18,838 nucleotides of DNA from Actinomycetes bacterium (GTDB lineage: Bacteria; Actinomycetota; Acidimicrobiia; Acidimicrobiales; CADCSY01): positions 1-18,838 of the forward strand of contig JAODBP010000144.1 in NCBI GenBank assembly GCA_025464025.1, in the 5' to 3' direction. A program made the position numbers and the translations under genes. Every line of letters begins with the position of its first letter. Position 1 is the stretch's first letter. Shown in pieces: positions 1 through 8,409 of this stretch. Under the pieces are notes generated by a model. That model did not search any database. It was not told the origin of the DNA and saw nothing but the letters and a program-made list of their open reading frames with translations.

Positions 1-477
<477 letters not shown>

Positions 478-496
478 CACCGCAGAACGCTCGATC

Positions 497-527
497 GAAG
501 GCCCGGGGCTCGCTGCCCCGGGCCTTC
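497..527 (+). terminator. Rho-independent terminator after hppA
   Basis: A perfect 13-bp GC-rich inverted repeat (gaaggcccggggc / gccccgggccttc) with a 5-nt loop lies 20 bases after the hppA stop and is followed by gtcgttt. It separates hppA from topA. Confidence 0.85.
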
Positions 528-570
528 GTCGTTTGACAAGCCCCGAAGCGACGAGTTCTCATCCTCACAA

Positions 571-3219
571 ATGGCCAAGCCCCTCGTCATCGTCGAGTCC
601 CCGGCGAAAGCACGCACGATCTCCGGGTTCCTCGGCGACGACTGGACCGTCCTGGCGTCCTACGGGCACATCCGGGACCTCCCGACGAAGGGCCTCAACG
701 TCGACGTCGACAACCACTTCAAGGTGGAGTACGAGGTCACGGCCGACCCGGCCCGGCTCCGGGAGCTGAAGGCCGCGCTGAAGGACGCCGACGAGCTCTA
801 CCTCGCCACCGATGAGGACCGCGAGGGCGAGGCCATCTCCTGGCACCTGCTCGAGGTGCTCAAGCCCAAGGTGCCCGTGAAGCGGATGGTCTTCCACGAG
901 ATCACCCGGGCCGCCATCGAGCACGCCGTCAACGAGTCCCGCGACATCGACTACGGCCTGGTCGACGCGGCCGACAGCCGGCGCATCGTCGACCGGCTGT
1001 TCGGCTACCCGGTCTCCGAGGTCGTGTGGCGCAAGGTGAAGCCCCGCCTGTCGGCCGGCCGGGTCCAGAGCCCCGCCGTCCGCCTCGTCGTCGAGCGCGA
1101 GCAGGAGCGCATGGCGTTCACCGCGGCCGACTACTGGGGCCTCGAGGCCGCCTTCCCGACCGGGCCCGACTTCACCGCCAGGCTCCACTCGATCGACGGC
1201 GCCCGCGTCGCCGAGGGCCGCGACTTCGACGCCTCCGGGGCCACCACCCGCGAGGGCGTGCAGGTGCTCGACGAGGCCGGGGCCACCGGGCTCGTCGGCC
1301 GGCTGGCCGACAGCGACTTCGCCGTCACCTCGGTCGAGACCCGGCCCTACAGCCAGAAGCCCAAGGCCCCCTTCATCACCTCCACGCTGCAACAGGTCGG
1401 CGGCAGCCGCCTCCGCCTCAGCGCCCAGCAGGTCATGCGCGTGGCCCAGGGCCTCTACGAGCGGGGCTACATCACCTACATGCGGACCGACAGCACCAAC
1501 CTGTCGGACACCGCGCTGTCGGCGGCCCGCCAGCAGATCGGTCAGCTCTTCGGCAAGGAGTACGTGCTCGACGGGCCGCGCAGCTACACGAAGAAGTCGA
1601 AGAACGCCCAGGAGGCCCACGAGGCCATCCGCCCGGCCGGTGAGACGTTCCGGTCGCCCGACCAGCTCCAGGGCGAGCTGTCCGGCACCGACCTCGCGCT
1701 GTACCGGCTGATCTGGCAGCGCACGCTCGCCTCGCAGATGCCCGACGCCGCCGGCCAGACCGTGTCGGTCCGGTTGGCTGCGAAGACGTCGTCGAACGAA
1801 TCCACGGAGTGGGCCGCGTCGGGTCGGACGATCACGTTCCCCGGCTTCCTCGCCGTCTACGGGTTCTCCGGCGACGACGCCGCGGCCGACGACGACGAGA
1901 CGGCGCGGCTGCCCGAGCTGCGCGAGGGCCAGGCCCTCCCGAAGCCGGCGATCGAGGCCGAGGGCCACACCACCCAGGCGCCGGCGCGCTACACCGAGGC
2001 GACCCTGGTGAAGCGGCTCGAGGAGCTCGGCATCGGCCGGCCGTCGACCTACGCGTCGATCATGCAGCGCATCCAGAACGCCGGGTACATCTGGAAGAAG
2101 GGCCAGGCGCTGGTGCCCACCACCGACGCCTTCGCCGTGATCAACCTCCTCACCGGCCACTTCGGCCAGCTCGTGGAGTACGACTTCACCGCCCGCATGG
2201 AGGACGCCCTCGACGACATCGCCGGCGGGCGCGAGCAGCGCGAGCCGTTCCTGCACCAGTTCTGGTTCGGCAACGGCACGCCCGGCCTCAAGGCACTGCG
2301 GGAGGCGGCCCTCGAGAACGCCGACCCGGTGCAGGTGAACACGATCCCGCTGGGCGACTCCGGCATCGCCGTGCGCAACGGCAAGTACGGCCCGTACGTG
2401 CAGCGGGGCGAGGAGACGGCCTCGCTGCCGGCCGGCATCGCGCTCGACGAGATCACCGTGGCCGAGGCCGAGCGGTTGCTAGCCCTGCCCAAGGGCGACG
2501 AGCCCATCGGCGCCGACCCCGAGTCCGGCCTCCCGGTGTACGCCAAGAACGGGCGCTTCGGGCCCTACGTGCAGCTCGGCGACGCCGAGACCCTGCCGCC
2601 CAAGCAGAAGCCGAAGATGGCGTCGCTGTTCCAGACGATGTCGCTCGAGCGCATCACCGTCGAGGAGGCCATGACCCTCCTGTCGCTGCCCCGCAGCCTG
2701 GGCGCCGACCCGGCCGACGGGGTGGAGATCACGGCCCAGAACGGCCGGTACGGGCCCTACATCACCAAGGACAAGGACTCCCGCAGCCTCGACAACGAGG
2801 AGCGGATCTTCACCGTCACCCTCGACGAGGCGCTGGCCCTCCTGGCCCAGCCCAAGAAGTTCGGCCGCCGCCAGGCCGCGCCGCCGCTGCGCGACCTGGG
2901 CAACGACCCCGACACGGGCAAGCCGATGGTGGTGAAGGAGGGCCGGTTCGGCATCTACGTCACCGACGGCGAGACCAACGCCACCGTGCCCAAGAGCATC
3001 CTCGTCGAGCAGATGTCGCCGGAGCAGGGCTCCGAGCTGCTGCGCGAACGGCGGGAGCGGGGCCCGGCGCCGGCCAAGAAGGCGGGCGCCAAGAAGGCAG
3101 CCCCCAAGAAGGCAGCCCCCAAGAAGAAGGCTGCCGCCACGAAGAGCGTGGCCAAGAAGGCGACCAAGAAGGTCGCCGCGACGGAGGACGTGGCCGAGGA
3201 GCAGGTCGCCGGCGATTGA
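571..3219 (+). CDS. topA: DNA topoisomerase I
   Basis: Type IA topoisomerase that relaxes negative supercoils through a transient 5'-phosphotyrosine link. The 882-residue protein starts with a TOPRIM domain: KPLVIVESPAKA supplies Glu9, and ATDEDREGEA supplies the metal-binding Asp81, Asp83 and Glu85. The active-site tyrosine is Tyr303 in YITYMRTDS, and the conserved GRPSTYAS motif lies at about residues 489-496. The C-terminal half has four copies of a short repeat of the type NG(K/R)(Y/F)GPY, starting near residues 603, 660, 724 and 790. These are the DNA-binding C-terminal repeats seen in actinobacterial TopA, and no Cys4 zinc ribbons are present. The last 45 residues are a Lys/Ala-rich tail built from AAPKK-like units, as in mycobacterial and Streptomyces enzymes, where such tails aid processivity. 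The ATG at 571 is chosen because MAKPLVIVESPAKA is the usual start. No strong Shine-Dalgarno site is visible before it. Confidence 0.97.
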   Translation: MAKPLVIVESPAKARTISGFLGDDWTVLASYGHIRDLPTKGLNVDVDNHFKVEYEVTADPARLRELKAALKDADELYLATDEDREGEAISWHLLEVLKPKVPVKRMVFHEITRAAIEHAVNESRDIDYGLVDAADSRRIVDRLFGYPVSEVVWRKVKPRLSAGRVQSPAVRLVVEREQERMAFTAADYWGLEAAFPTGPDFTARLHSIDGARVAEGRDFDASGATTREGVQVLDEAGATGLVGRLADSDFAVTSVETRPYSQKPKAPFITSTLQQVGGSRLRLSAQQVMRVAQGLYERGYITYMRTDSTNLSDTALSAARQQIGQLFGKEYVLDGPRSYTKKSKNAQEAHEAIRPAGETFRSPDQLQGELSGTDLALYRLIWQRTLASQMPDAAGQTVSVRLAAKTSSNESTEWAASGRTITFPGFLAVYGFSGDDAAADDDETARLPELREGQALPKPAIEAEGHTTQAPARYTEATLVKRLEELGIGRPSTYASIMQRIQNAGYIWKKGQALVPTTDAFAVINLLTGHFGQLVEYDFTARMEDALDDIAGGREQREPFLHQFWFGNGTPGLKALREAALENADPVQVNTIPLGDSGIAVRNGKYGPYVQRGEETASLPAGIALDEITVAEAERLLALPKGDEPIGADPESGLPVYAKNGRFGPYVQLGDAETLPPKQKPKMASLFQTMSLERITVEEAMTLLSLPRSLGADPADGVEITAQNGRYGPYITKDKDSRSLDNEERIFTVTLDEALALLAQPKKFGRRQAAPPLRDLGNDPDTGKPMVVKEGRFGIYVTDGETNATVPKSILVEQMSPEQGSELLRERRERGPAPAKKAGAKKAAPKKAAPKKKAAATKSVAKKATKKVAATEDVAEEQVAGD

Positions 3220-3258
3220 TCGACGCCCCGATCGGCTGGGTCTCCTAGCCTGACCCGA

Positions 3259-4683
3259 GTGCTCTCGGACCGACGGAAGCTGGTGACGAGCGCGCGCCCC
3301 GACGATCCCGATGCCCCCACCGGCAAGCTGCCCCCGCTGGCGCCCCGCCCGGACGACTCGACGGTCGTGCGGCTGTTCGGCTCCAGCGGCTTCTTCCGCC
3401 TGTGGCTGGCCCAGGTCGTCTCGGCCATGGGCGACTGGCTCGGGTTCTTCGCCATCGTGGCCATCGCCAAGAACGTCGGTGGGGGTTCGGGGGCCGGCGC
3501 CATCTCGCTGGTGATGACGGCCCGCCTGGTCCCGGGGCTGTTCCTCGCCCCGCTCGCCGGGGTGCTCGTCGACCGCTGGAACCGCAAGACGGTGATGGTG
3601 TGCTGCGACCTGGGTCGGGCCGTCGTGCTGGTGAGCCTGCCGTTCATCGACTCGCTGTTCGGCCTCGTGATCGCCTCGCTGCTGATCGAGCTGGCGACGC
3701 TCCTCTGGTCGCCGGCCAAGGAGGCGTCGGTTCCCAACCTGGTGCCGACCAGCCACCTGACCACGGCGAACTCCCTCTCCCTGGCCGCCGCCTACGGCAC
3801 GTTCCCGATCGCCAGCCTCCTGTTCGCCGGGCTCGAGAAGGTCGGCGACCACCTGGCCGGCTCCGGCTCCCTGTCGTTCTTCCGCTTCGGCCAGGACGGG
3901 TCGGTGTCGATCTACGTCGACGTGCTCACGTTCGCGGCGTCGGCCCTGTTCATCTCGACCCTCGTGCTGCCGCCGTCGCGCCGAGCCCAGCAGGCCGAGC
4001 TCGGCATCGACTTCAACGGGCCGTTCCGCGAGCTGCGCGAGGGCTGGCACTTCATGTTCACCGACCGGGTCGTCCGGGCCGTGATGCTGGCCCTGGCCAC
4101 CGGTCTCATCGGCGGCGGGATGGTGCTCCCCCTCGGCGACCTCTTCTCGCGCGACGTGCTCGGCGGCGGGTCGGCCGGCTTCGGCCTGCTGATCTCGGCC
4201 ATGGGCTTCGGCATGGCCGCCGGCGTGATCGGGTTGTCCGCCCTCCAGAAGCGCCTGCCCAAGCAGCGGGTGTTCTCCGCCGCCGTCCTCGGCGCCGGCG
4301 GCTGCCTGCTGGCCGGGGCGTCGATGTCGGCGTTCACGCCGGCGCTGGTGTGCGTGGGCGGGCTCGGCCTCTGCGCCGGCGCCGTCTACGTCCTCGGCTT
4401 CACCATCCTCCACGAGACGGTGGCCGACGAGCTGCGGGGCCGCATCTTCTCCAGCCTCTACACCCTCGTGCGGGTCTGCCTGCTCCTGTCGTTCGCCGTC
4501 GGGCCGCTGCTGGCCGACCGCCTCGGAGCCCTGTCGACCACCTGGTTCGACGCCGAGGTGCACGTGGGCGCCGTCCACGTGGCCATCCCCGGCGTCCGGC
4601 TGGCGCTGTGGATCTCGGCCCTCACGATCATCGGCGCCGGCTTCCTCGCCGTGGGTGCGTTCCGGCGCGCCCGTCGCCCGTGA
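3259..4683 (+). CDS. Major facilitator superfamily transporter
   Basis: A 474-residue integral membrane protein with about twelve hydrophobic segments after a polar N-terminus of some 35 residues. The run FFRLWLAQVVSAMGDWLGFF opens the first helix, and LAPLAGVLVDRWNRKTVMV is the conserved MFS loop between helices 2 and 3. It resembles the EntS/MFS_3 type of exporter, but no substrate can be named. An MFS gene between topA and tmk is common in actinobacteria. The start is a GTG with no Shine-Dalgarno site; a TAGCCT (TAnnnT) lies seven bases upstream, so the transcript may be leaderless. The stop overlaps a possible GTG of tmk, but the better tmk start is 26 bases later. The family call is secure. 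Confidence 0.9.
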   Translation: MLSDRRKLVTSARPDDPDAPTGKLPPLAPRPDDSTVVRLFGSSGFFRLWLAQVVSAMGDWLGFFAIVAIAKNVGGGSGAGAISLVMTARLVPGLFLAPLAGVLVDRWNRKTVMVCCDLGRAVVLVSLPFIDSLFGLVIASLLIELATLLWSPAKEASVPNLVPTSHLTTANSLSLAAAYGTFPIASLLFAGLEKVGDHLAGSGSLSFFRFGQDGSVSIYVDVLTFAASALFISTLVLPPSRRAQQAELGIDFNGPFRELREGWHFMFTDRVVRAVMLALATGLIGGGMVLPLGDLFSRDVLGGGSAGFGLLISAMGFGMAAGVIGLSALQKRLPKQRVFSAAVLGAGGCLLAGASMSAFTPALVCVGGLGLCAGAVYVLGFTILHETVADELRGRIFSSLYTLVRVCLLLSFAVGPLLADRLGALSTTWFDAEVHVGAVHVAIPGVRLALWISALTIIGAGFLAVGAFRRARRP

Positions 4684-4695
4684 CGCCCAGCCCCC

Positions 4696-4700
4696 GGAGG
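4696..4700 (+). promoter_or_regulatory. Ribosome binding site that fixes the tmk start
   Basis: GGAGG lies nine bases before the GTG at 4710. An in-frame GTG at 4680, overlapping the MFS stop, has no such site, so 4710 is preferred. Confidence 0.7.
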
Positions 4701-4709
4701 ACGAGGGGC

Positions 4710-5297
4710 GTGTTCATCGCCTTCGAGGGCGGTGAGGCGTCGGGGAAGTCGACCCAGGCGGCCCGGTTCGCCGCCGCTCGAGGCGCCCTGCTGACCCGGG
4801 AGCCGGGCGGCACGCCGCTGGGGGAGCGGGTCCGGGCGATCTTCCTCGACCCGGCCACCGGCGACGTCGACGGACGTGCCGAGGCGCTGCTCGTGGCCGC
4901 GGCCCGGGCCCAGCACGTGGCCGAGGTGATCGAGCCGGCGCTGGTCGCCGGGCGCGACGTGGTCACCGACCGGTTCACCGGGTCATCCCTCGCCTACCAG
5001 GGCTTCGGTCGGGGCCTGCCGGTGGAGGAGGTGCGGGCCCTGTCGAAGTTCGCCGGCGCCGGCCTCGAGCCCGACCTCTACGTGCTGCTCGAAGTGCCGG
5101 CCGAGGTGGCTGCCGCCCGCCTGGGCGCCGACCGGGACCGGATGGAGTCGGCCGGCGACGCCTTCCACGAGCGGGTCCGCCGGGGCTACGTCGAGCTGGC
5201 CCGGGCCGAGGGCTGGGTCGTCGTCGACGGCTCGGGGACGCCCGACGAGGTCGAGCGGTTGGTGCAGGCCGCGGTCTCCGCCAGACTGCCCACGTGA
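4710..5297 (+). CDS. tmk: Thymidylate kinase (dTMP kinase)
   Basis: Phosphorylates dTMP to dTDP with ATP in dTTP synthesis. The 195-residue protein begins VFIAFEGGEASGKST, the P-loop of the family with Ala where Gly is more usual (GGEGSGKS). EPGGTPLGE at residues 31-39 and DRFTGSSLAYQG at residues 87-98 are the dTMP-binding and DR(Y/F) signatures, and the LID region is near DRDRME (residues 141-146). The length is close to the family norm of 200-210. The GTG at 4710 is used because GGAGG precedes it and the protein then starts at the usual point. An upstream GTG at 4680 would add ten residues. The stop overlaps the holB GTG by four bases, a sign of translational coupling in the MFS-tmk-holB unit. 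Confidence 0.95.
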   Translation: MFIAFEGGEASGKSTQAARFAAARGALLTREPGGTPLGERVRAIFLDPATGDVDGRAEALLVAAARAQHVAEVIEPALVAGRDVVTDRFTGSSLAYQGFGRGLPVEEVRALSKFAGAGLEPDLYVLLEVPAEVAAARLGADRDRMESAGDAFHERVRRGYVELARAEGWVVVDGSGTPDEVERLVQAAVSARLPT

Positions 5298-6337
5298 CGT
5301 CGTTCGATCGTGTGCTGGGGCAGCCGGGCGTCGTCGCCCAGCTCCAGGCGGCCGCGGCCGCGCCGGTGCACGCCTACCTGCTGCTCGGCCCGCCCGGGGC
5401 CGGGGCCCGGGCCGCGGCCGAGGGGTTCGCCGCCGCACTCCTGTGCCCGAACGGTGGCTGCGGCGAGTGCCGCGACTGCCGCCTGGCCCTCGCCGGTGAG
5501 CACCCCGACGTCCTGAGCTACACGCCCCAGGGCGCCTCGATGCTCCGGGCCGACGGGGAGGAGATCGTCCGCCTGGCCATGCGCAGCCCGATGGAGGGCA
5601 AGCGGAAGGTCCTGGTGCTGGCCGACATGCACCGGGTGTCGGTCGTGGCGCCCATGCTCCTGAAGACCATCGAGGAGCCGCCCGAGAGCACGATCTTCGT
5701 GGTCCTCGCCGACCACGTGCCGCCCGAGCTGGTCACGATCGCGTCCCGCTGCGTCCGCATCGACGTGCCGCCGCTTCCCGTCGCCACGGTGCGGGAGGTG
5801 CTGCTGGCCGAGGGTCACGGCCCCGACGTCGCCGAGATGGCGGCGGCGGCGGCCATGGGCAGCCTCGAACGGGCCCGGCTGCTGGCCTCCGACCCCGGGC
5901 TGATCGGCCGTCGCCAGCAGTGGGCCATGGTGCCCCGCCGGCTCGACGGCAGCGGGGCGGCGGTGGCGGTGCTCGTCGACGAGCTGCTGGGGCTGGTGCA
6001 GGGTGCCGCTGGCCCCCTCGTCGAGCGGCAGGAGGTCGAGGCGACCGAGCTCGAGGAGCGGGTCGCCACCTACGGCGAGCGGGGGTCGGGTCGCAAGCGC
6101 CTGGAGGAGACCCACAAGCGGGAGCAGCGCCGGCACCGGGCCGAGGAGCTGCGGTTCGGCCTCGCCACCCTGGCCGACCGCTACCGCACGGCGATCGGCG
6201 ACGGCACGGGCGACGCCGCCGCCGTGATCGGGGCCGTCCAGGCCATCGACCGGTCGGCCGAGGCGCTGCTCCGCAACCCCAACGAGACCCTGCTGCTCCA
6301 GGGCCTCCTCCTGCGGCTCCCGAGCCTTTCGGCGTGA
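5294..6337 (+). CDS. holB: DNA polymerase III delta' subunit, clamp-loader
   Basis: Clamp-loader subunit that helps open and load the sliding clamp. The 347-residue protein opens with FDRVLGQPGVVAQL, the AAA+ N-terminal box. GPPGAGAR at residues 32-39 is a Walker A loop in which the catalytic lysine is replaced by Ala, so it probably does not hydrolyse ATP, as expected for delta'. Cys51, Cys56, Cys59 and Cys62 form the zinc module characteristic of clamp-loader AAA+ proteins. VLVLADMHRVSVVAPMLLKTIEEPPEST is split here only by family logic: the Walker B-like part is VLVLADMHRV and the sensor side is LLKTIEEPPE. A charged, probably helical segment at about residues 245-285 is typical of actinobacterial HolB. 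The GTG start overlaps the tmk stop, and no separate ribosome site is seen. It is last in the operon. Confidence 0.92.
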   Translation: MTSFDRVLGQPGVVAQLQAAAAAPVHAYLLLGPPGAGARAAAEGFAAALLCPNGGCGECRDCRLALAGEHPDVLSYTPQGASMLRADGEEIVRLAMRSPMEGKRKVLVLADMHRVSVVAPMLLKTIEEPPESTIFVVLADHVPPELVTIASRCVRIDVPPLPVATVREVLLAEGHGPDVAEMAAAAAMGSLERARLLASDPGLIGRRQQWAMVPRRLDGSGAAVAVLVDELLGLVQGAAGPLVERQEVEATELEERVATYGERGSGRKRLEETHKREQRRHRAEELRFGLATLADRYRTAIGDGTGDAAAVIGAVQAIDRSAEALLRNPNETLLLQGLLLRLPSLSA

Positions 6338-6368
6338 CCGCTCAGATCGCCTGAGTACGAGACGAGAA
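6337..6368 (+). promoter_or_regulatory. Putative FliA-type promoter before the GGDEF-like gene
   Basis: ACCGCTCAGATC at 6337-6348, then 14 bases, then CGA at 6363-6365 inside GACGAGAA. The arrangement is identical to the sites before fliC, flgB and flgN. Transcription would be expected to begin close to the GTG at 6376, giving a leaderless message. It begins only bases after the holB stop. This is inference from the shared pattern. Confidence 0.5.
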
Positions 6369-6375
6369 GGAACCG

Positions 6376-6849
6376 GTGCCGAACCGTTTGCGTGACCCCG
6401 AGACCGGCCTCTACAACGAGGTCTTCTTCACGGCCTCCGTGCCGAGCCGCCTGGCGTCGGCCAAGCGCGCCCTTCGGCCGCTCTCGATCGTGTTGCTGGC
6501 CGTTGGTGGCCCCCAGCCCGGTGAGGTCGACGACGGTGCCACCACGGGTCGCGAGGTGGCCTACGGCCTGCTCCGCACCCTCCGGGAGTCCGACCTCGCC
6601 TGCCGGCTCGAGCAGGGCCGGTTCGGCCTGCTGCTCGACGAGACGGCCGCCGACGGCGCCGTGCTCACCGTCGACCGCTTCCGCGCCCTCCTCGACGAGC
6701 AGGGCGCCCGGCACCACCTGTGGGCCGGCGTGGCGACGTACCCCACGCACGCGCTGGACTCGACGTCGCTCCTGCTGGCCGCCGACGCAGCCCTCAGGGA
6801 TGCCATGGCGTGGCGCCAGTCCCGGATCGAGCTGGCCACCGCATCCTGA
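6376..6849 (+). CDS. Degenerate GGDEF-domain protein
   Basis: A 157-residue, single-domain protein of the diguanylate cyclase fold. The N-terminus RDPETGLYNEVFF matches the usual D..TGL.N...F opening of GGDEF domains, and WAGVATYPTHALDSTSLLLAADAALRDA has the closing G(V/I)A.YP....D...LL..AD.AL..A pattern (split here: WAGVATYPTHA at 116-126 and LLLAADAALRDA at 132-143). The signature loop is lost: RLEQGRF (residues 77-83) stands where RLGGDEF should be, keeping only Arg, Leu and Phe. It therefore should not make c-di-GMP; it could bind a nucleotide or act by protein contact. The GTG start has AAGGA five to nine bases before it, but a FliA-like promoter overlaps the same bases. It is convergent with the LuxR-type gene downstream. 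The fold is fairly sure, the role unknown. Confidence 0.8.
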   Translation: MPNRLRDPETGLYNEVFFTASVPSRLASAKRALRPLSIVLLAVGGPQPGEVDDGATTGREVAYGLLRTLRESDLACRLEQGRFGLLLDETAADGAVLTVDRFRALLDEQGARHHLWAGVATYPTHALDSTSLLLAADAALRDAMAWRQSRIELATAS

Positions 6850-6928
6850 TCGGCCCGGTCGACGTTGACCCCGAGGTGAGGGCGTCGACGGTGGCGCGCC
6901 GCCGCGGGCCGGCGCACGCCGAGGGGCC

Positions 6929-6980
6929 GGTGCTACCCGAGCAGGCGGTGCTACCCGAGCAGGCGGTGCTACCCGAGCAG
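6929..6980. repeat. Tandem 18-bp repeat, 2.9 copies, at the 3' end of the LuxR-type gene
   Basis: GGTGCTACCCGAGCAGGC occurs at 6929-6946 and 6947-6964, and its first 16 bases again at 6965-6980. Read on the minus strand, each copy ends in CTGCTCGGGTAG (Leu-Leu-Gly-stop), and the gene's own stop lies in the third copy. The 119-bp gap between the two convergent genes also has a 6-bp GC-rich hairpin at 6896-6915, which may help end transcription. Confidence 0.9.
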
Positions 6981-7652
6981 ACCCAGGCCCACGGCACGCT
7001 CGACGGCGCTGTGGCGGTCGGCGACGCTGAGCTTGGCGTAGATGCGCGACACGTGGGACTTCACGGTGGCGGTGCTCACGTAGAGCTCCTCACCGATCTC
7101 GGCGAGCGTGCGTCGGGTCGGGAGCAGCACCAGCACGTCGTGCTCCCGGCGGGAGAGCAGCGGGGTCGGGCTGGCCTCGCGCGCGATCAGCTCCCGGCGG
7201 ACGGCGGCGAGGGTCGTGCGGCCGAGGATGCGCTCGCCCCGCTCGACTCGGGCGATGGTCTCGCCCAGCTCCTCCTGCGAGGAGGCGAGGGGCACGATGG
7301 CGTCGACGCCGGCCTTGAGCAGGCTGACGTACTCGTCGCGCTCGGTGGTGTCGGCGACGTGGATCACCCGCGGCGATGCCGGCAGGGCCTTGGCCCGAGC
7401 CACGAGGCGGCTGGGAGCAACGTCGAGGTTGGCGCCCAGCAGCAGCACGTCGGCGTTGGTCTTGAGCAGGAGACCGATGGCCTCCTCGGCCATGGTGGCC
7501 TCGCCGACGACCGGCACGTCGAGCCGGCGGAGCATCTGGACCACACCGGCTCGGAAGACGCTGATCTGCTCGACGACCACGACGCGGACGCCAGTCGCCC
7601 GGCGGGGGGCGACGGGTTCGGTGTGTCGTTGGACCAGCTCCACGCCCAACAT
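6969..7652 (-). CDS. LuxR/NarL-type regulator with a pseudo-receiver domain
   Basis: A 227-residue DNA-binding regulator. The C-terminal HTH is clear: LSRREHDVLVLL (residues 166-177), then LAEIGEELYVSTATVKSHVSRIYAKL (split as LAEIGEELYVSTATVKSH and VSRIYAKL). The N-terminal half folds like a receiver domain but its phosphorylation residues are gone: Glu28-Gln29 replace the acidic pair, Gly73 (LLLGANL) replaces the phospho-acceptor Asp, and Leu122 replaces the conserved Lys. It should act without phosphorylation, perhaps by partner or ligand binding. The start is uncertain. ATG 7652 has GGAAGG directly against it. GTG 7643 has the same GGAAGG at nine bases, a better spacing. An in-frame ATG at 7715 has no ribosome site. 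A GCACTAG inverted pair lies upstream at 7723-7740. It is followed by the tandem stop-codon repeat. Confidence 0.85.
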   Translation of the reverse strand: MLGVELVQRHTEPVAPRRATGVRVVVVEQISVFRAGVVQMLRRLDVPVVGEATMAEEAIGLLLKTNADVLLLGANLDVAPSRLVARAKALPASPRVIHVADTTERDEYVSLLKAGVDAIVPLASSQEELGETIARVERGERILGRTTLAAVRRELIAREASPTPLLSRREHDVLVLLPTRRTLAEIGEELYVSTATVKSHVSRIYAKLSVADRHSAVERAVGLGLLG

Positions 7653-7717
7653 CCTTCCGCGTCCCGGGGGCCGGCAACAGAGACGGGTGCGCGGTTCTCG
7701 ACGGTGCGCCGGCATCA

Positions 7718-7747
7718 GTCGACTAGTGCGGCTGCACTACCGTCGAC
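7718..7747. promoter_or_regulatory. Operator-like inverted repeat upstream of the pseudo-receiver LuxR gene
   Basis: TAGTGC (7724-7729) and GCACTA (7734-7739) form an inverted pair four bases apart, and the pair is flanked by GTCGAC on both sides (7718-7723 and 7742-7747). The minus strand reads GCACTAGTCG, and the same ten bases occur at 12694-12703 between flgN and fliA. It lies 66-95 bases before the LuxR-type gene start. Function as a protein-binding site is inference. Confidence 0.45.
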
Positions 7748-7751
7748 CTGC

Positions 7752-8399
7752 TCAACGGCGCGGGCGCAGGAGTCCCTCACGGGTGGCAAGCGCCACAGCC
7801 TCCAGGCGGGAGTGCACGCCGAGCTTGGTCAGGAGGTTCTGGACGTGGTTGCGCACGGTGTTGCGGGAGATCCCCATGCGAGCGGCCAGCTCGTGGTTGG
7901 GCGTGCCGTCGGCCAGCAGCTCCAGCACCTCCAGCTCGCGGGCGGTGAGCTCGTAGGCGCCCTTGCGCTCGGCGGCCCGGTTCATCCGGGGGAGCAGGCG
8001 GGCGAGCATGTCGGACGACACCAGCATCTCGCCGCCCGCCGCGGCCCGGATCGCGGCGATCACCTCGGCGGCCGGCTTGTGCTTGGTGACGAACCCGCTG
8101 GCCCCGGCCTCGATGGCGGCCACCAGCACGTCCTCGTCGGCGTTCGACGTGAGCAGCACCACGTGGGTGTCGGGCACGACGGCCTTGATGGCCCGGGTGG
8201 CGCCCACGCCGTCGCCGTCGGGCAGCTCGTAGTCCATGAGCACGACGTCGGGTCGGTGCTGCAGGGCGGCGGGCACCACGTCGACGACCCGGCCGACCAC
8301 GGCCACGACCTCGAGCCCGTCGGCGACGAGGAGTCCGGCGAGGGCCTCGGAGAAGACCTGGTGGTCGTCGCAGAGCAGGACGCGGACGGGATCCGGCAC
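7752..8399 (-). CDS. NarL/LuxR-family response regulator
   Basis: A 215-residue response regulator with a complete receiver domain: Asp11-Asp12 (LLCDDH), phospho-acceptor Asp56 (LMDYELP), Thr84 (LLTSN) and Lys106 (FVTKHKP). The LuxR HTH occupies about residues 150-212, with LTARELEVLELLADG and RNTVRNHVQNLLTKLGV. Phosphorylation by a histidine kinase should drive DNA binding; no complete kinase gene is present in the window. The GTG at 8399 is the natural start because VPDPVRVLLCDDH follows. No Shine-Dalgarno site precedes it, but CATACT (8412-8407, minus strand) lies seven bases upstream, so a leaderless message is possible. The start is only 10 bp from the divergent ATG at 8410, so the two promoters must overlap each other's coding regions. 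Confidence 0.92.
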   Translation of the reverse strand: MPDPVRVLLCDDHQVFSEALAGLLVADGLEVVAVVGRVVDVVPAALQHRPDVVLMDYELPDGDGVGATRAIKAVVPDTHVVLLTSNADEDVLVAAIEAGASGFVTKHKPAAEVIAAIRAAAGGEMLVSSDMLARLLPRMNRAAERKGAYELTARELEVLELLADGTPNHELAARMGISRNTVRNHVQNLLTKLGVHSRLEAVALATREGLLRPRR

Positions 8400-8409
8400 G
8401 GGGTGAAGT

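Noticed and set aside
565..2256. Long minus-strand open frame (563 codons) opposite topA
   Set aside because: Antisense shadow of topA in high-GC DNA; its composition (Gly, Arg, Val, Leu, Asp and His runs) is typical of such frames and topA is certain.
3238..3256. Inverted repeat GGGTC/GACCC between topA and the MFS gene as a terminator
   Set aside because: Only five pairs with a nine-base loop and no T tract; it also abuts the MFS start, so it is weak evidence.
2479..4578. Long minus-strand open frame (699 codons) opposite topA and the MFS gene
   Set aside because: It crosses two real genes and has no recognisable domain; low-complexity Gly/Arg/His/Glu composition.
3402..4709. Upstream extension of the tmk frame through the MFS gene
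   Set aside because: The extension is Arg/Pro-rich shadow of the MFS gene; tmk starts at 4710 by ribosome site and by family alignment.
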